Position numbers and translations under genes: made by a program | Shown: piece by piece, positions 1-7,165 of the stretch | How the letters are laid out: the number at the start of each line of letters is the position of its first letter | How positions within the stretch are numbered: the first letter of the stretch is position 1 | Assembly (NCBI GenBank): GCA_964452575.1 | Contig: CAYVMN010000093.1 | Location: 1 to 17,583 of the forward strand | DNA from: CAYVMN01 sp964452575 | Lineage (GTDB): Bacteria; Desulfobacterota; DSM-4660; Desulfatiglandales; Desulfatiglandaceae | Length of the DNA stretch: 17,583 bases | Direction of reading: 5' to 3' | The notes under the pieces: model-generated | Told to the model about the DNA's origin: nothing | Database searches by the model: none | Seen by the model: only the letters and a program-made list of their open reading frames with translations

Positions 1-9
1 CCGGTTTGC

Positions 10-843
10 TCAAGTCGACGTCATCGGCTGTTGCCTTGTGCTGCCCACCACGTCGTACGCGGATTCCACTCCGGAGGCGTCCAACTCGACCGTGGCCCAT
101 CGTATGACATCAAGGGATCTGAAATCAGCGCTTGGAAGGCCGCGGTCGTCCACGGAAACCAACATGCAACCCTTGGGACCGGTCTCTCGAGCATGGCGTC
201 CTTGAATATTGCCAGGGAATACGGACAAGGGAGTCTCGAGCACCACTTCCCGCTGGTGCACATGGCCCAGGGCCCAGTAATCGTACCCCCTCGATTGTAA
301 GTCCTGGACGGTGCAGGGCGCATATGGTTCGTGGCTTTCCCGGCCTGTCACGCAAGTGTGCAGTATCCCTATGTTGAAGCACCCCGATAAGGCTGAAGGG
401 TACAGGGCTGCCAGGTTCTTCCGCACCGCGGGAGTTGCGAAACTCTGGCCGTGGAGCGCGACTCCAATGTTCTCCAAACAGAACGTTTCGGGCCTTTCAG
501 CCGGGAATAGCTTCACGCCATCTGGAAGACGAAGCGTCTTGGTGATCTTGCTGGCTGCATCATGGTTGCCCGCGATGATAAAGACCGCAATACCGGCTTC
601 TCGTAATTTACCCATCTGGGAGATGAAGTGAAGCCCCGTGTTGTAATCTCTCCAGTCTCCGTCGTAGAGGTCACCGGCGATGAGCACGAAGGCAACATCC
701 TCTGATACAACAAGCTTGACCAGATTTTCCAGGGCCCTTCGCGTCGCTTGCCGCAGGTCCTCGACGGGAGCGCCTTCATAATAGTCCAGCTTGTGCAAAG
801 GGCTGTCCAAGTGGATGTCCGCAGCGTGAACGAACTTGAACAT
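10..843 (-). CDS. YhaO/SbcD-like DNA repair metallophosphoesterase, short C-terminus
   Basis: This is a calcineurin-like metallophosphoesterase of the SbcD/Mre11/YhaO group, which processes DNA ends, usually with an SbcC-like ATPase partner. All phosphoesterase motifs are visible in the 277 residues: D9-x-H11 (HAADIHLD), GD58 (AGDLYDG), GN93H94D95, H162 (GILHT) and the GH194-x-H196 pair. The catalytic core is therefore complete. Family members such as Bacillus YhaO run to about 400 residues. Here the reading stops soon after the core, in a tail (VVGSTRQQPMTST) that does not look like the family's continuation. Another frame stays open to the window edge, so a frameshift near positions 10-50 is possible. 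A GGAG lies about 12 nt before the ATG. Any partner ATPase would lie beyond the left edge. The function call is firm; the native C-terminus is uncertain. Confidence 0.85.
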   Translation of the reverse strand: MFKFVHAADIHLDSPLHKLDYYEGAPVEDLRQATRRALENLVKLVVSEDVAFVLIAGDLYDGDWRDYNTGLHFISQMGKLREAGIAVFIIAGNHDAASKITKTLRLPDGVKLFPAERPETFCLENIGVALHGQSFATPAVRKNLAALYPSALSGCFNIGILHTCVTGRESHEPYAPCTVQDLQSRGYDYWALGHVHQREVVLETPLSVFPGNIQGRHARETGPKGCMLVSVDDRGLPSADFRSLDVIRWATVELDASGVESAYDVVGSTRQQPMTST

Positions 844-1006
844 CAGGTCGCATTCTCCATTTTCTGTTAAGCCCCTTCGGCATGCAGCCCTGCGGGATAA
901 CCCATCGCCAGGAGCTTGCCCGGCATGACCCAGCAGGATCGATCAAGCAGTCTCAAACATGGGCACTAAGCGGAAAAGGTGCGGATTGCCGAGTCCCCTT
1001 GCTTAT
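844..1006. other. Intergenic gap, no gene seen
   Basis: These 163 bases separate the flavodoxin stop from the phosphoesterase start. I see only a minor GCAG-CC-CTGC inverted repeat near 882-891 and no clear promoter or terminator. The two genes might be cotranscribed. Confidence 0.4.
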
Positions 1007-1456
1007 TTAACGCATCTTTTTTGCGAGCTCCCTGCCCAAGGCGATGCACTTTTCCTTGGCATCATCGGTGATGGGACGGGCACCGCCGACTGTCTCACCC
1101 ACCTGTTCGAAGAACCTGCCCGCGAGGTGCTCGAGGGGCCCCTTCACCTTGCCGCCACCGCCGTGAGAATAGAAAACTACTGCCCGTTTTTCCTTCACCT
1201 GCTCCCCTGCCCTGTCCCACTGGTACATATCGTCGAAGAACGTCTTGATCGTGCCCGCCACGTAGGAGAAATAGTCCGGCGAGCCGATTGCAAAGGCGTC
1301 GGCTGCCAGGAATTCTTTTAGTGTGACACGTTGTTCATTCGTATTGATGAGCGAAACCTCCGCACCCTCTTCACGGATGCCTTGGGCAACAGCCTCGGCA
1401 AGTATCTTAGTGTTCCCATACTGCTGACTGTGATAGATAACCAAGATTTTCGCCAT
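1007..1456 (-). CDS. Flavodoxin-like FMN protein / NAD(P)H-quinone reductase family
   Basis: This encodes a 149-residue flavodoxin-fold protein expected to bind FMN and act as a cytosolic electron carrier or small oxidoreductase. The N-terminal strand and phosphate loop (KILVIYHSQQYGNTKILAEA, residues 3-22) carry the S-x-x-G-N-T pattern that grips the FMN phosphate. The middle segment AIGSPDYFSYVAGTIKTFFD and the later FYSHGGGG loop are the usual isoalloxazine-contacting regions. The frame extends upstream another 49 codons. I chose the ATG at 1456 because AAAGGGGG sits a suitable distance ahead of it, while the ATG at 1462 directly abuts that sequence. A near-consensus promoter lies about 100 bases upstream. 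The partner redox enzyme cannot be identified. A WrbA-like quinone reductase is an alternative, but the protein is short for one. Confidence 0.8.
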   Translation of the reverse strand: MAKILVIYHSQQYGNTKILAEAVAQGIREEGAEVSLINTNEQRVTLKEFLAADAFAIGSPDYFSYVAGTIKTFFDDMYQWDRAGEQVKEKRAVVFYSHGGGGKVKGPLEHLAGRFFEQVGETVGGARPITDDAKEKCIALGRELAKKMR

Positions 1457-1526
1457 CGTCATCCCCCTTTTACCACATGGATTTGCCTTTCGTCTTGAAA
1501 GGTGATTCATCTGATTTCTAACACAT

Positions 1527-1551
1527 AAAAAAGAGAAGAAGTCCCTTTTTT
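1527..1551 (-). promoter_or_regulatory. A/T-rich hairpin in the flavodoxin leader
   Basis: Ten-base arms (1527-1536 and 1542-1551) pair with one G-T wobble around a five-base loop. The arms are A6-GGGA and TCTC-T6 in the transcribed sense. The hairpin falls just downstream of the predicted start of transcription, within the roughly 100-base leader. A structure ending in six T residues could act as a weak terminator, attenuator or stability element. It is near symmetric and could work on either strand. Function is inferred from shape only. Confidence 0.35.
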
Positions 1552-1559
1552 GAGGTTCG

Positions 1560-1588
1560 AGTATAGGGGAAACGGGGTTGGGGGTCAA
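1560..1588 (-). promoter_or_regulatory. Sigma-70 type promoter of the flavodoxin gene
   Basis: Read on the minus strand, TTGACC (1588-1583), exactly 17 bases, then TATACT (1565-1560). Five of six bases match the consensus in each box, and it faces the flavodoxin gene about 100 bases away. It would start transcription near 1553. Confidence 0.7.
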
Positions 1589-1958
1589 GGAGAATGTCAT
1601 CACAGGATATTGTGGTCACAACGGGGAGCTTAAAAATCGAGATCTCAGTTCAGGGCGGGCCCGGATATGGTGAGGGTGTGACGCGGTGCTATGACGCTGG
1701 CAGGGCTGGAAATGGTGTAAATTTGAGTAGACCAAGCCATTGAACCCGATTCTTTCTTTAAAAATCAAGAAGGGAAAGCATCCTGATAGTGGCCTGCCCC
1801 ATGAGAGGATGCCTCTAAAGGGTTCCTTTTGCTAGAAACACAAAACTGCGTCCCCACGGACATCTGGAAGGACGAGCGCGCCTAACAGGATGTGATTTTA
1901 TCATCCAGACCTTAGGTGTTGGAGAGATGAAATCCTCCCCGCCATGCTTGCTCCTGAA
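1589..1958. other. Long non-coding stretch
   Basis: I find no convincing gene, RNA or repeat in these 370 bases. The minus-strand frame of the methylase remnant stays open to a TAG at 1815, but the translation beyond about 1959 is not recognisable. This is probably decayed DNA. Confidence 0.5.
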
Positions 1959-2227
1959 GATCACCGTTTTTTCCTTTTTCCATGCTTTCTGGTGATTGCA
2001 GTAATAATGATCAGAGACACGGTTTGGCGCCTAGGCCGGCCCATCATTTGACTGGGTTGCGGCGGCAATAAATAAGCCCCTAAAAATGCTCGACCTGCGC
2101 CTGGTCCACCATTTGGACATCTGATAGGTTGGTTTGTCGGCATTTCCTTCAAGGCTCGATAGTGCATTGATGGGAACGAGGGGGAAATCTTGCTCCAGGC
2201 AGACGGGAGGTCGGTCAGGGTTATTGA
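1959..2227 (-). pseudogene. Fragment of a DUF1156-type DNA methylase
   Basis: In one minus-strand frame the translation contains FPLVPINALSSLEGNADKP, then YQMSKWWTRRRSSIFRGLF, an in-frame TAG at 2033-2031, then HYYCNHQKAWKKEKTVI. This order resembles the start of DUF1156 adenine-methylase-like proteins of phage-defence loci. They open with a VN-x-L-S...K..Y..HKWWARR...FRA segment followed by a W..YY..H stretch before the glycine-rich AdoMet site. That AdoMet site, the catalytic motif and several hundred downstream residues are missing. With the internal stop this is a dead remnant. The assignment is from remembered family patterns and not from a search. Confidence 0.5.
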
Positions 2228-2385
2228 AACCAGGGATGGGCAATCGAATACTTACCAAGATTAGGAGAATCAAACCCCTTGGCCTTTTTATTAAGTTGCT
2301 TCATTGGGGCATCCTTGATTTGCTCAGGTTGATTTTTGAAACCCTGGAATGCGGTCTGTTCGTTTTGTTTTGGTTTTTCAACCAT
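2221..2385 (-). CDS. Possible 54-residue small protein, unknown
   Basis: A Lys/Gln-rich frame (beginning MVEKPKQNEQ) whose ATG overlaps the TGA of the truncated HEPN frame by one base (TGATG), an arrangement compatible with translational coupling. There is no proper ribosome binding site, no recognised domain, and it lies between two gene remnants. It could be an accidental open frame. I cannot assign a function. Confidence 0.25.
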   Translation of the reverse strand: MVEKPKQNEQTAFQGFKNQPEQIKDAPMKQLNKKAKGFDSPNLGKYSIAHPWFQ

Positions 2386-2480
2386 CAAGCGTTTTCCAAA
2401 TCCATACCCTGGACATATTCACGTATTCGATCGATCGCCTCCAGAATGTCATCCAGATAGAGCCGATAGTCCCTATGCAT
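2385..2480 (-). pseudogene. Truncated HEPN (DUF86-like) toxin, 31 residues
   Basis: The ATG at 2480 overlaps the end of the MNT gene by 8 bases, the usual arrangement of MNT-HEPN pairs. The translation MHRDYRLYLDDILEAIDRIR followed by EYVQGMDLENA matches the first helix of HEPN/DUF86 RNase toxins (typically R-x-x-x-x-Y-L-x-D-I-L-x-A-I-x-R-I-x-x-Y). It then hits TGA. Intact proteins have about 110-140 residues with a catalytic R-x4-6-H motif, which is absent here and was not seen in the other frames downstream. The toxin should be inactive. Confidence 0.7.
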
Positions 2481-2763
2481 AAGCGGCCTCTTTCTGGATA
2501 ACAGGTTTCAGGCGCGGCTTGATCGTGTCGGAAAGCACCAGATCAACAGGTCTTTCAAAAAGGGCTTCGAGGTAGAATTTCAGGTCCATGTAATGGTCAA
2601 ATGTGGGTTCCGAAAGTTCGACTATCAGATCAATATCACTTTTTTCATTCTCGTTTCCCCTGAGATAGGAACCAAAAAGACCGATTCGCCTTACTGAAAA
2701 GCGTGTCCCCATCTCCTCCTGATGCTCCTGTAGTCTCTGGAGTATCTCTTCGCGTCCAAGCAT
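2473..2763 (-). CDS. MNT-type nucleotidyltransferase, antitoxin of a broken MNT-HEPN pair
   Basis: A 96-residue minimal nucleotidyltransferase. In the type VII toxin-antitoxin systems described, MntA-type proteins neutralise HEPN RNase toxins by adding AMP to them. The family signature GSx10DxD is complete: G31-S32 (LFGSYLRG) with D43-I-D45 (KSDIDLIVEL). The C-terminal half (DLKFYLEALFERPVDLVL) is also typical. I chose the ATG at 2763 because GGGAGGGG lies about 9 bases upstream; the frame is open further but gives an atypical N-terminus. The partner toxin that follows is truncated, so this is probably an orphan antitoxin. It may survive by chance, or because it acts on another HEPN toxin elsewhere. 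Confidence 0.85.
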   Translation of the reverse strand: MLGREEILQRLQEHQEEMGTRFSVRRIGLFGSYLRGNENEKSDIDLIVELSEPTFDHYMDLKFYLEALFERPVDLVLSDTIKPRLKPVIQKEAAYA

Positions 2764-2789
2764 TTTCTTTAGCCCCTCCCAAACAAATG

Positions 2790-2820
2790 TAATAATCGGA
2801 AACGGAATCGCTCCTGTCAA
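2790..2820 (-). promoter_or_regulatory. Possible promoter of the MNT gene
   Basis: A perfect TTGACA at 2820-2815 is followed, 18-19 bases later, by an ATTATT/TTATTA stretch at 2796-2790, then by the MNT start 27 bases further on. The minus-35 box is good. The minus-10 box and spacing are poor. Confidence 0.4.
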
Positions 2821-2925
2821 TGAGTGGAGATGAGATCCTGAATATCCGTGTTTGGTTTCTTTTCTCTATTATTATCCGACTTACGAAGGGATATTGCTGT
2901 ACCCGGCATGTGAGGCCCTTGGTAT

Positions 2926-3144
2926 CTATTGTTTATCTCGACCAGATTGATTCACCTCACTATTATTTGCACTGGCACCGCCGCTATGGATCCATTGATC
3001 TATTTCTTCCTTCCGGAATTTCCATAGCCTTCCAACTTTGTGGGCGGGCATTTTCCTACGGTCTATCCATTTATAAATGGTGTCCTTTTTGACACCCAAA
3101 TAGGCTGCGATGTCCTCAACCGATATCCATCGATCATCCATCAT
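2926..3144 (-). CDS. Excisionase/MerR-like helix-turn-helix DNA-binding protein
   Basis: A 72-residue protein whose residues 5-52 form the HTH_17/excisionase fold: WISVEDIAAYLGVKKDTIYKW, a short wing, then KVGRLWKFRKEEIDQWI. Such proteins bind DNA as small regulators or recombination directionality factors, and are common in mobile or accessory loci. The tail after residue 54 is polar and probably disordered. Two adjacent ATG codons (3144 and 3141) could serve; an AGGTGG stands about 9 bases before the first. No integrase is nearby, so an excision role cannot be inferred. Its setting among toxin-antitoxin and methylase remnants suggests a leftover of a mobile or defence element. Confidence 0.8.
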   Translation of the reverse strand: MMDDRWISVEDIAAYLGVKKDTIYKWIDRRKMPAHKVGRLWKFRKEEIDQWIHSGGASANNSEVNQSGRDKQ

Positions 3145-3220
3145 GACAATTATCCACCTATGAGGCCGAATAATGCGATCCCGTTCTTACCCAGCATAAA
3201 GAAAGCTAAAAAAACTCTTC

Positions 3221-3237
3221 TTGGACGTTTTGTCCAA
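3221..3237. repeat. Perfect inverted repeat TTGGAC-GTTTT-GTCCAA
   Basis: Six-base perfect arms around a five-base spacer lie about 80 bases upstream of the HTH gene start. On the minus strand the hairpin is followed six bases later by seven T residues (near 3215-3209). It could therefore be a terminator for the decayed gene upstream, or an operator for the HTH protein. The sequence alone does not decide. Confidence 0.4.
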
Positions 3238-3306
3238 TAGGTCATTGAATATCCAAGGACATCATACTGGAAGAAACAAAGAAGTCAAGGTTTTTCAGAA
3301 CCGAGT

Positions 3307-3531
3307 TTAAGACTTGATCATAAACACGAAAGGCCTTTTGACCTTGATAGAGCGGCACATAATCAACAGGCTCTGGACCAATTCCGATCGCAGCGTGGCA
3401 AGGTTCTCCAGGATCAGGAATGATTCATCAAGGCCGACCTTTCCTGGCAGCAGGGGCATCAGGCTGAGTGATAAGAAGATCGAAACATGATTGAGCGAGG
3501 CTCCGGTTAATCCGTGAGTGATTGTTGACAT
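3307..3531 (-). pseudogene. Possible C-terminal remnant of an AbiEi-like antitoxin
   Basis: The internal stretch LSLMPLLPGKVGLDESFLIL, continuing ENLATLRSELVQSLLIMC and RSIKVKRPFVFM, resembles a C-terminal segment of type IV AbiEi-family antitoxins (pattern: L..L..LVGL..aL..leNL..LRp.lvq.LL..C.SvKVKRLFL). The expected N-terminal winged helix and the final part after KVKR are absent, and the apparent start overlaps a plus-strand promoter. If the resemblance is real this is a broken fragment; otherwise it is a chance frame. The match comes from memory of the family. Confidence 0.4.
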
Positions 3532-3553
3532 GCAAGGTCAGTTCTCCTATACT
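3525..3553 (+). promoter_or_regulatory. Consensus sigma-70 promoter for the SnoaL-like gene
   Basis: TTGACA (3525-3530), a 17-base spacer, then TATACT (3548-3553). This is the strongest promoter in the window by eye. Transcription would start near 3560, giving a leader of about 58 bases before the ATG at 3618. The leader contains an imperfect inverted repeat, TTCCTG (3557-3562) with CAGGAA (3581-3586), which might be an operator or leader stem. Confidence 0.75.
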
Positions 3554-3617
3554 CACTTCCTGAGCAGGGCCTATCCGGGCCAGGAAAGAGCTTTAAGCAA
3601 AGGAGGAGAGAGGGATT

Positions 3618-4178
3618 ATGGGAGAGAGGTCTTTAGAAGAGAGAATTAGGTATCTGGAAGATGTGAAAGAGATAAGGGAACTCATGCACAAGTACTGTTA
3701 CACCATGGATGCGGGCGATTGGGACGGTGTTATGAGTTGTTATGCCAGAGAGTGTTCCTGTAACTTCGGCCACTTCAGCAACGGAGAGGTCAAGACGAGG
3801 CCAGAGGTAGAAAATTTCTATACAAAGGTGCTCATGTCAAAGTTTGCGGTTTTTGTCCATCGCATTATGAATGAAATCATCGATATAAAGGATGAAAAGC
3901 ATGCCACCGGGAGGTGGTACCTTGATGAGCCGTGTATACTTCAGGAGACAAAACGTGCAGCCTGGTCGTCGTGCACCTATTATGTGGACTTTGTAAAAGA
4001 AGATGGAAAGTGGCTGTTTGAAAGATGCACGGTCAGTGATTGGCGCTGGGTGAGCGATTATGAAAAGGGATGGGCCGAAGAGCCCTTTACCGTACCCGGC
4101 AGCCACTCACCGGAGGACATAGCGAAAGACTTAAAGAAATGGGAGGCCATCTCCCAACAGCTAAAAGCGAAGAGATGA
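3618..4178 (+). CDS. SnoaL/NTF2-like protein
   Basis: This encodes a 186-residue soluble protein with the SnoaL-like (NTF2) cone fold. The N-terminal helix is EIRELMHKYCYTMDAGDWDG, followed by MSCYARECSCNF, H-RIMNEIIDI and a C-terminal sheet with KEDGKWLFERCTVSDWRW. Members are small-molecule isomerases, hydratases or dehydratases, or uncharacterised. The substrate cannot be told from sequence. Possible active-site residues include the aspartates of MDAGDWDG and the His in VHRIMNE. An AGGAGG lies 10-15 bases before the ATG, and a consensus promoter lies upstream. The gene stands alone, 127 bases before the UPF0182 gene. The fold call is good; the function is unknown. Confidence 0.75.
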   Translation: MGERSLEERIRYLEDVKEIRELMHKYCYTMDAGDWDGVMSCYARECSCNFGHFSNGEVKTRPEVENFYTKVLMSKFAVFVHRIMNEIIDIKDEKHATGRWYLDEPCILQETKRAAWSSCTYYVDFVKEDGKWLFERCTVSDWRWVSDYEKGWAEEPFTVPGSHSPEDIAKDLKKWEAISQQLKAKR

Positions 4179-4305
4179 GGGGTCCGATCTATTCTTGTGC
4201 CAGGTTCTTTCTGGGGGCATCTCTTTGCCGGACGGCTGAAACCTGCTGCCTTTTGTCAATAGAACTATGAACCGTTGAACATTATAGAAGAGCGGAGACC
4301 AGACT

Positions 4306-7164
4306 ATGAAAACAAAGGTGTTGATCGGGTGCGGGCTTCTCGTCCTTATTTTGTTCTTTTCAGTAGTTTCCATTTACCCTGACTGGCTGTGGTTTGAGAA
4401 TCTGGACTTTTCCCGCGTCTTCTGGACCATGCTATTGACCAAATTCGGATTTGGTTTTGTGGTTTGGCTGTTTTTGATCATTATCATAACCCTCAACCTT
4501 TACATAGCCAGACGGCTGAGCCCTGGGGCCGGTCCAGGAGTTGGCTCAAGGGCCGGAGGAGGTTATGCCTCGCAACTCGGACTTTCCGCCAATACCCTGA
4601 ACCTTCTTTTCGTAGCCTTTGTCCTGATTGTCAGTTTCATTGTCGCAACGAAGGGATCCGACAGGTGGGACCTAGTCCTTCGTTATCTATACAGGCAACC
4701 CTTTGGCAGTACTGACCCTATCTTTAACAGGGACTTGGGTTTTTATGTGTTTGCCCTTCCTTTCTACGATTTTATCCGAAGCGGTTTGTTGATCCTCTTC
4801 ATATTTGCCGGTGCCGTGACCGTCATATGGTATCTGAAAAACGGTGCGATTCTGATAATCGGTGAAATGATTCAAGCTGAGGGTAGGCCACCCTCTTTAC
4901 CGAGAGTCGCTGTTGCACCAGGGGTCAAGAGACACCTCATTTTCCTTGCAGGAATTGTCGTCCTACTCCTGGCCTGGGGTTATCAACTGAAAATCTATGG
5001 TCTTCTATATTCCATACAGGGCCCCGCCTTCGGCGCCAACTATACGGATGTGCACGTCAAGGTCTGGGCCTTCAGGCTCTTGATCCTTGTCTCCCTTGCC
5101 TTTGCGGTTATGCTTTTTCTTCAGGCCTTTAAACCCAGGACAAGATACATCTGGATAGGCGGTGGGATCTGGGTGGGGTCTGTGCTGGCCTTTGCCACCA
5201 TACTCCCAATGGCGGTACAGAAGTTCGTGGTTAAGCCCAACGAACTTGAAAAAGAGTCCAAGTACATTGCCTATAACATTGAGTACACCCGCAAGGGCTA
5301 TAACCTGAACGAGATAAAAGGAGTCAGCTTTGAGGTTAATGATAAACTGAGCCTGGAAGAGGTGAAGAAGGAAAGTGTTACGATTCAAAATATCAGGATC
5401 TGGGACGAACGCCCCTTGCTTCAGACCTACCGACAGATCCAATCCATACGGCTATATTATGATTTTAACAATGTGGACGTGGACCGTTATCAAATCAACG
5501 GCCAGTACCGGCAGCTCATGCTGGCGGCAAGGGAGTTGGTGGTCGATCAACTTCCTCCCCAGGCCAATACCTGGGTTAACAGGCATCTCATATATACCCA
5601 TGGCTACGGGCTGGCCGCAAGCCCGGTAAATGAGGTCACCAGCGAAGGCCTGCCCCGCCTGTTTATCAAAGACCTGCCTCCCGTATCTGAGGTTGATCTC
5701 AAGATAGATCGGCCAGAGATCTACTATGGGGAAAAAACCGCTCAATATGTCCTGGTAAAGACCAAGGCCAAGGAGTTTGATTATCCCAAGGGTGACAGGA
5801 ACGTCTATAGCATTTACCAGGGCAAGGGGGGCGTGCCAATTGGATCATTCAATAGAAGACTTCTTTATGCCATTGAATTCATGGACCCTCAGATACTCTT
5901 TACCAATTATCTGAGCCCGGAGAGCCGGATCATGTATAACCGCAGTATTTACAGGCGGGCAGGCTCCATAGCCCCGTTTCTGGGGTATGATCGCGATCCC
6001 TATCTGGTGCTATCCGGGAGAAAACTCTACTGGATTCTCGATGCCTACACCGTCTCTGACATGTATCCTTATTCCCTTCGATCTTACGGCCCATTCTCGA
6101 ATGAGCCACTCAACTACATCCGCAATTCCGTTAAGGTCACCATTGATGCCTATAACGGCGATGTGCGCTTTTACCTGATTGATGAAAAGGATCCCATTGC
6201 CAGGGTCTATGCAAGTATATTCCCGGACCTGTTCAAGCCGTTCCGCGAGATGCCCGAGGACTTGAAAAGGCATATCCGTTACCCGAAGGACCTCTTCAAC
6301 ATCCAGGCGGCCACGTATACCCGGTATCACATGGAAGACCCCCAGGTCTTCTACAATCAGGAGGACCTCTGGCAGCTCCCCGACGAGCTATACGGGGATA
6401 GCCGGCAGAAAATCGAGCCCTATTATATCATCATAAAACTGCCTGAAGGTCAGAGAGAGGAGTTTCTTCTTATGTTCCCCTTTACCCCTTCTAAGAAGGA
6501 CAATATGATCGGGTGGCTGGCGGCCAGGAGTGACCTGCCCAACTACGGAAAGCTCCTCGTCTATAAACTGCCAAAGGAAAAACTGGTTTACGGACCCATG
6601 CAGATTGAGGCGAGGGTAGATCAGCAAACGGAGATATCCAGGGAGTTGAGCCTGTGGGACCAGAGGGGCTCAAGGGTCATAAGGGGGAACCTCCTGGCCA
6701 TTCCCGTGTGCGACTCCTTTATTTACGTGGAGCCCATTTATCTGGAGGCAAAACAGGAAGAGGGCCTGGCTTCTCCAACAGGGGGGCAGCAATCGCAGGG
6801 CTTGAGAAAGCTCAGGGCAGGCCAGTGGACAACTGCATCGGGGCGTGGTACGTCGAGGGCTGCGGCCCTGCCGGAACTGAAGAGGGTTATTGTCGCCTTC
6901 AGCAATCGTATCTCCATGGAAGAAGACCTTGACAAGGCCTTGAGGCGCGTACTGGGGGGAGAGATATCGCCCAAGGAACTGGCTGTCGCTCCTCCAGCGG
7001 AGATCCTGAAATCCTCTAATCTGGGGGTCATGGCACTGGAACACTATAATAAGGCCAAGGCCTATCTCCGTGAGGGAAATTGGGCCGGTTACGGGGAGGA
7101 ACTTGATAAACTGGAAAAAGCCTTAAAGGAAATAGTTGAGAAAAGGACTGAGAAGGGCAGGTAG
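4306..7164 (+). CDS. UPF0182 family integral membrane protein
   Basis: A 952-residue protein of the UPF0182 (COG1615) family, whose function is unknown. The N-terminal third holds seven hydrophobic segments, at about residues 5-25, 43-68, 97-115, 155-178, 209-229, 254-274 and 281-303. A large hydrophilic domain of more than 550 residues follows, probably outside the cytoplasm. The family-typical start (YPDWLWFENLDFSRVFWTML) and the middle block (PRLFIKDLPPVSE, then RPEIYYGE) are recognisable. The C-terminus ends in a charged helical segment (about 905-950). Length is normal for the family and no frame damage is seen. A GGAG about 9 bases before the ATG supports the start. Its stop is one base from the stop of the convergent activator gene. 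Confidence 0.9.
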   Translation: MKTKVLIGCGLLVLILFFSVVSIYPDWLWFENLDFSRVFWTMLLTKFGFGFVVWLFLIIIITLNLYIARRLSPGAGPGVGSRAGGGYASQLGLSANTLNLLFVAFVLIVSFIVATKGSDRWDLVLRYLYRQPFGSTDPIFNRDLGFYVFALPFYDFIRSGLLILFIFAGAVTVIWYLKNGAILIIGEMIQAEGRPPSLPRVAVAPGVKRHLIFLAGIVVLLLAWGYQLKIYGLLYSIQGPAFGANYTDVHVKVWAFRLLILVSLAFAVMLFLQAFKPRTRYIWIGGGIWVGSVLAFATILPMAVQKFVVKPNELEKESKYIAYNIEYTRKGYNLNEIKGVSFEVNDKLSLEEVKKESVTIQNIRIWDERPLLQTYRQIQSIRLYYDFNNVDVDRYQINGQYRQLMLAARELVVDQLPPQANTWVNRHLIYTHGYGLAASPVNEVTSEGLPRLFIKDLPPVSEVDLKIDRPEIYYGEKTAQYVLVKTKAKEFDYPKGDRNVYSIYQGKGGVPIGSFNRRLLYAIEFMDPQILFTNYLSPESRIMYNRSIYRRAGSIAPFLGYDRDPYLVLSGRKLYWILDAYTVSDMYPYSLRSYGPFSNEPLNYIRNSVKVTIDAYNGDVRFYLIDEKDPIARVYASIFPDLFKPFREMPEDLKRHIRYPKDLFNIQAATYTRYHMEDPQVFYNQEDLWQLPDELYGDSRQKIEPYYIIIKLPEGQREEFLLMFPFTPSKKDNMIGWLAARSDLPNYGKLLVYKLPKEKLVYGPMQIEARVDQQTEISRELSLWDQRGSRVIRGNLLAIPVCDSFIYVEPIYLEAKQEEGLASPTGGQQSQGLRKLRAGQWTTASGRGTSRAAALPELKRVIVAFSNRISMEEDLDKALRRVLGGEISPKELAVAPPAEILKSSNLGVMALEHYNKAKAYLREGNWAGYGEELDKLEKALKEIVEKRTEKGR

Positions 7165-7165
7165 G

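Noticed and set aside
1457..1603. A longer N-terminus for the flavodoxin, starting at 1603
   Set aside because: The added 49 residues are not flavodoxin-like, run through the predicted promoter and leader, and the internal ATG has the better ribosome binding site.
1589..1958. tRNA or small RNA gene in the long gap
   Set aside because: No T-loop-like or cloverleaf pattern could be traced on either strand.
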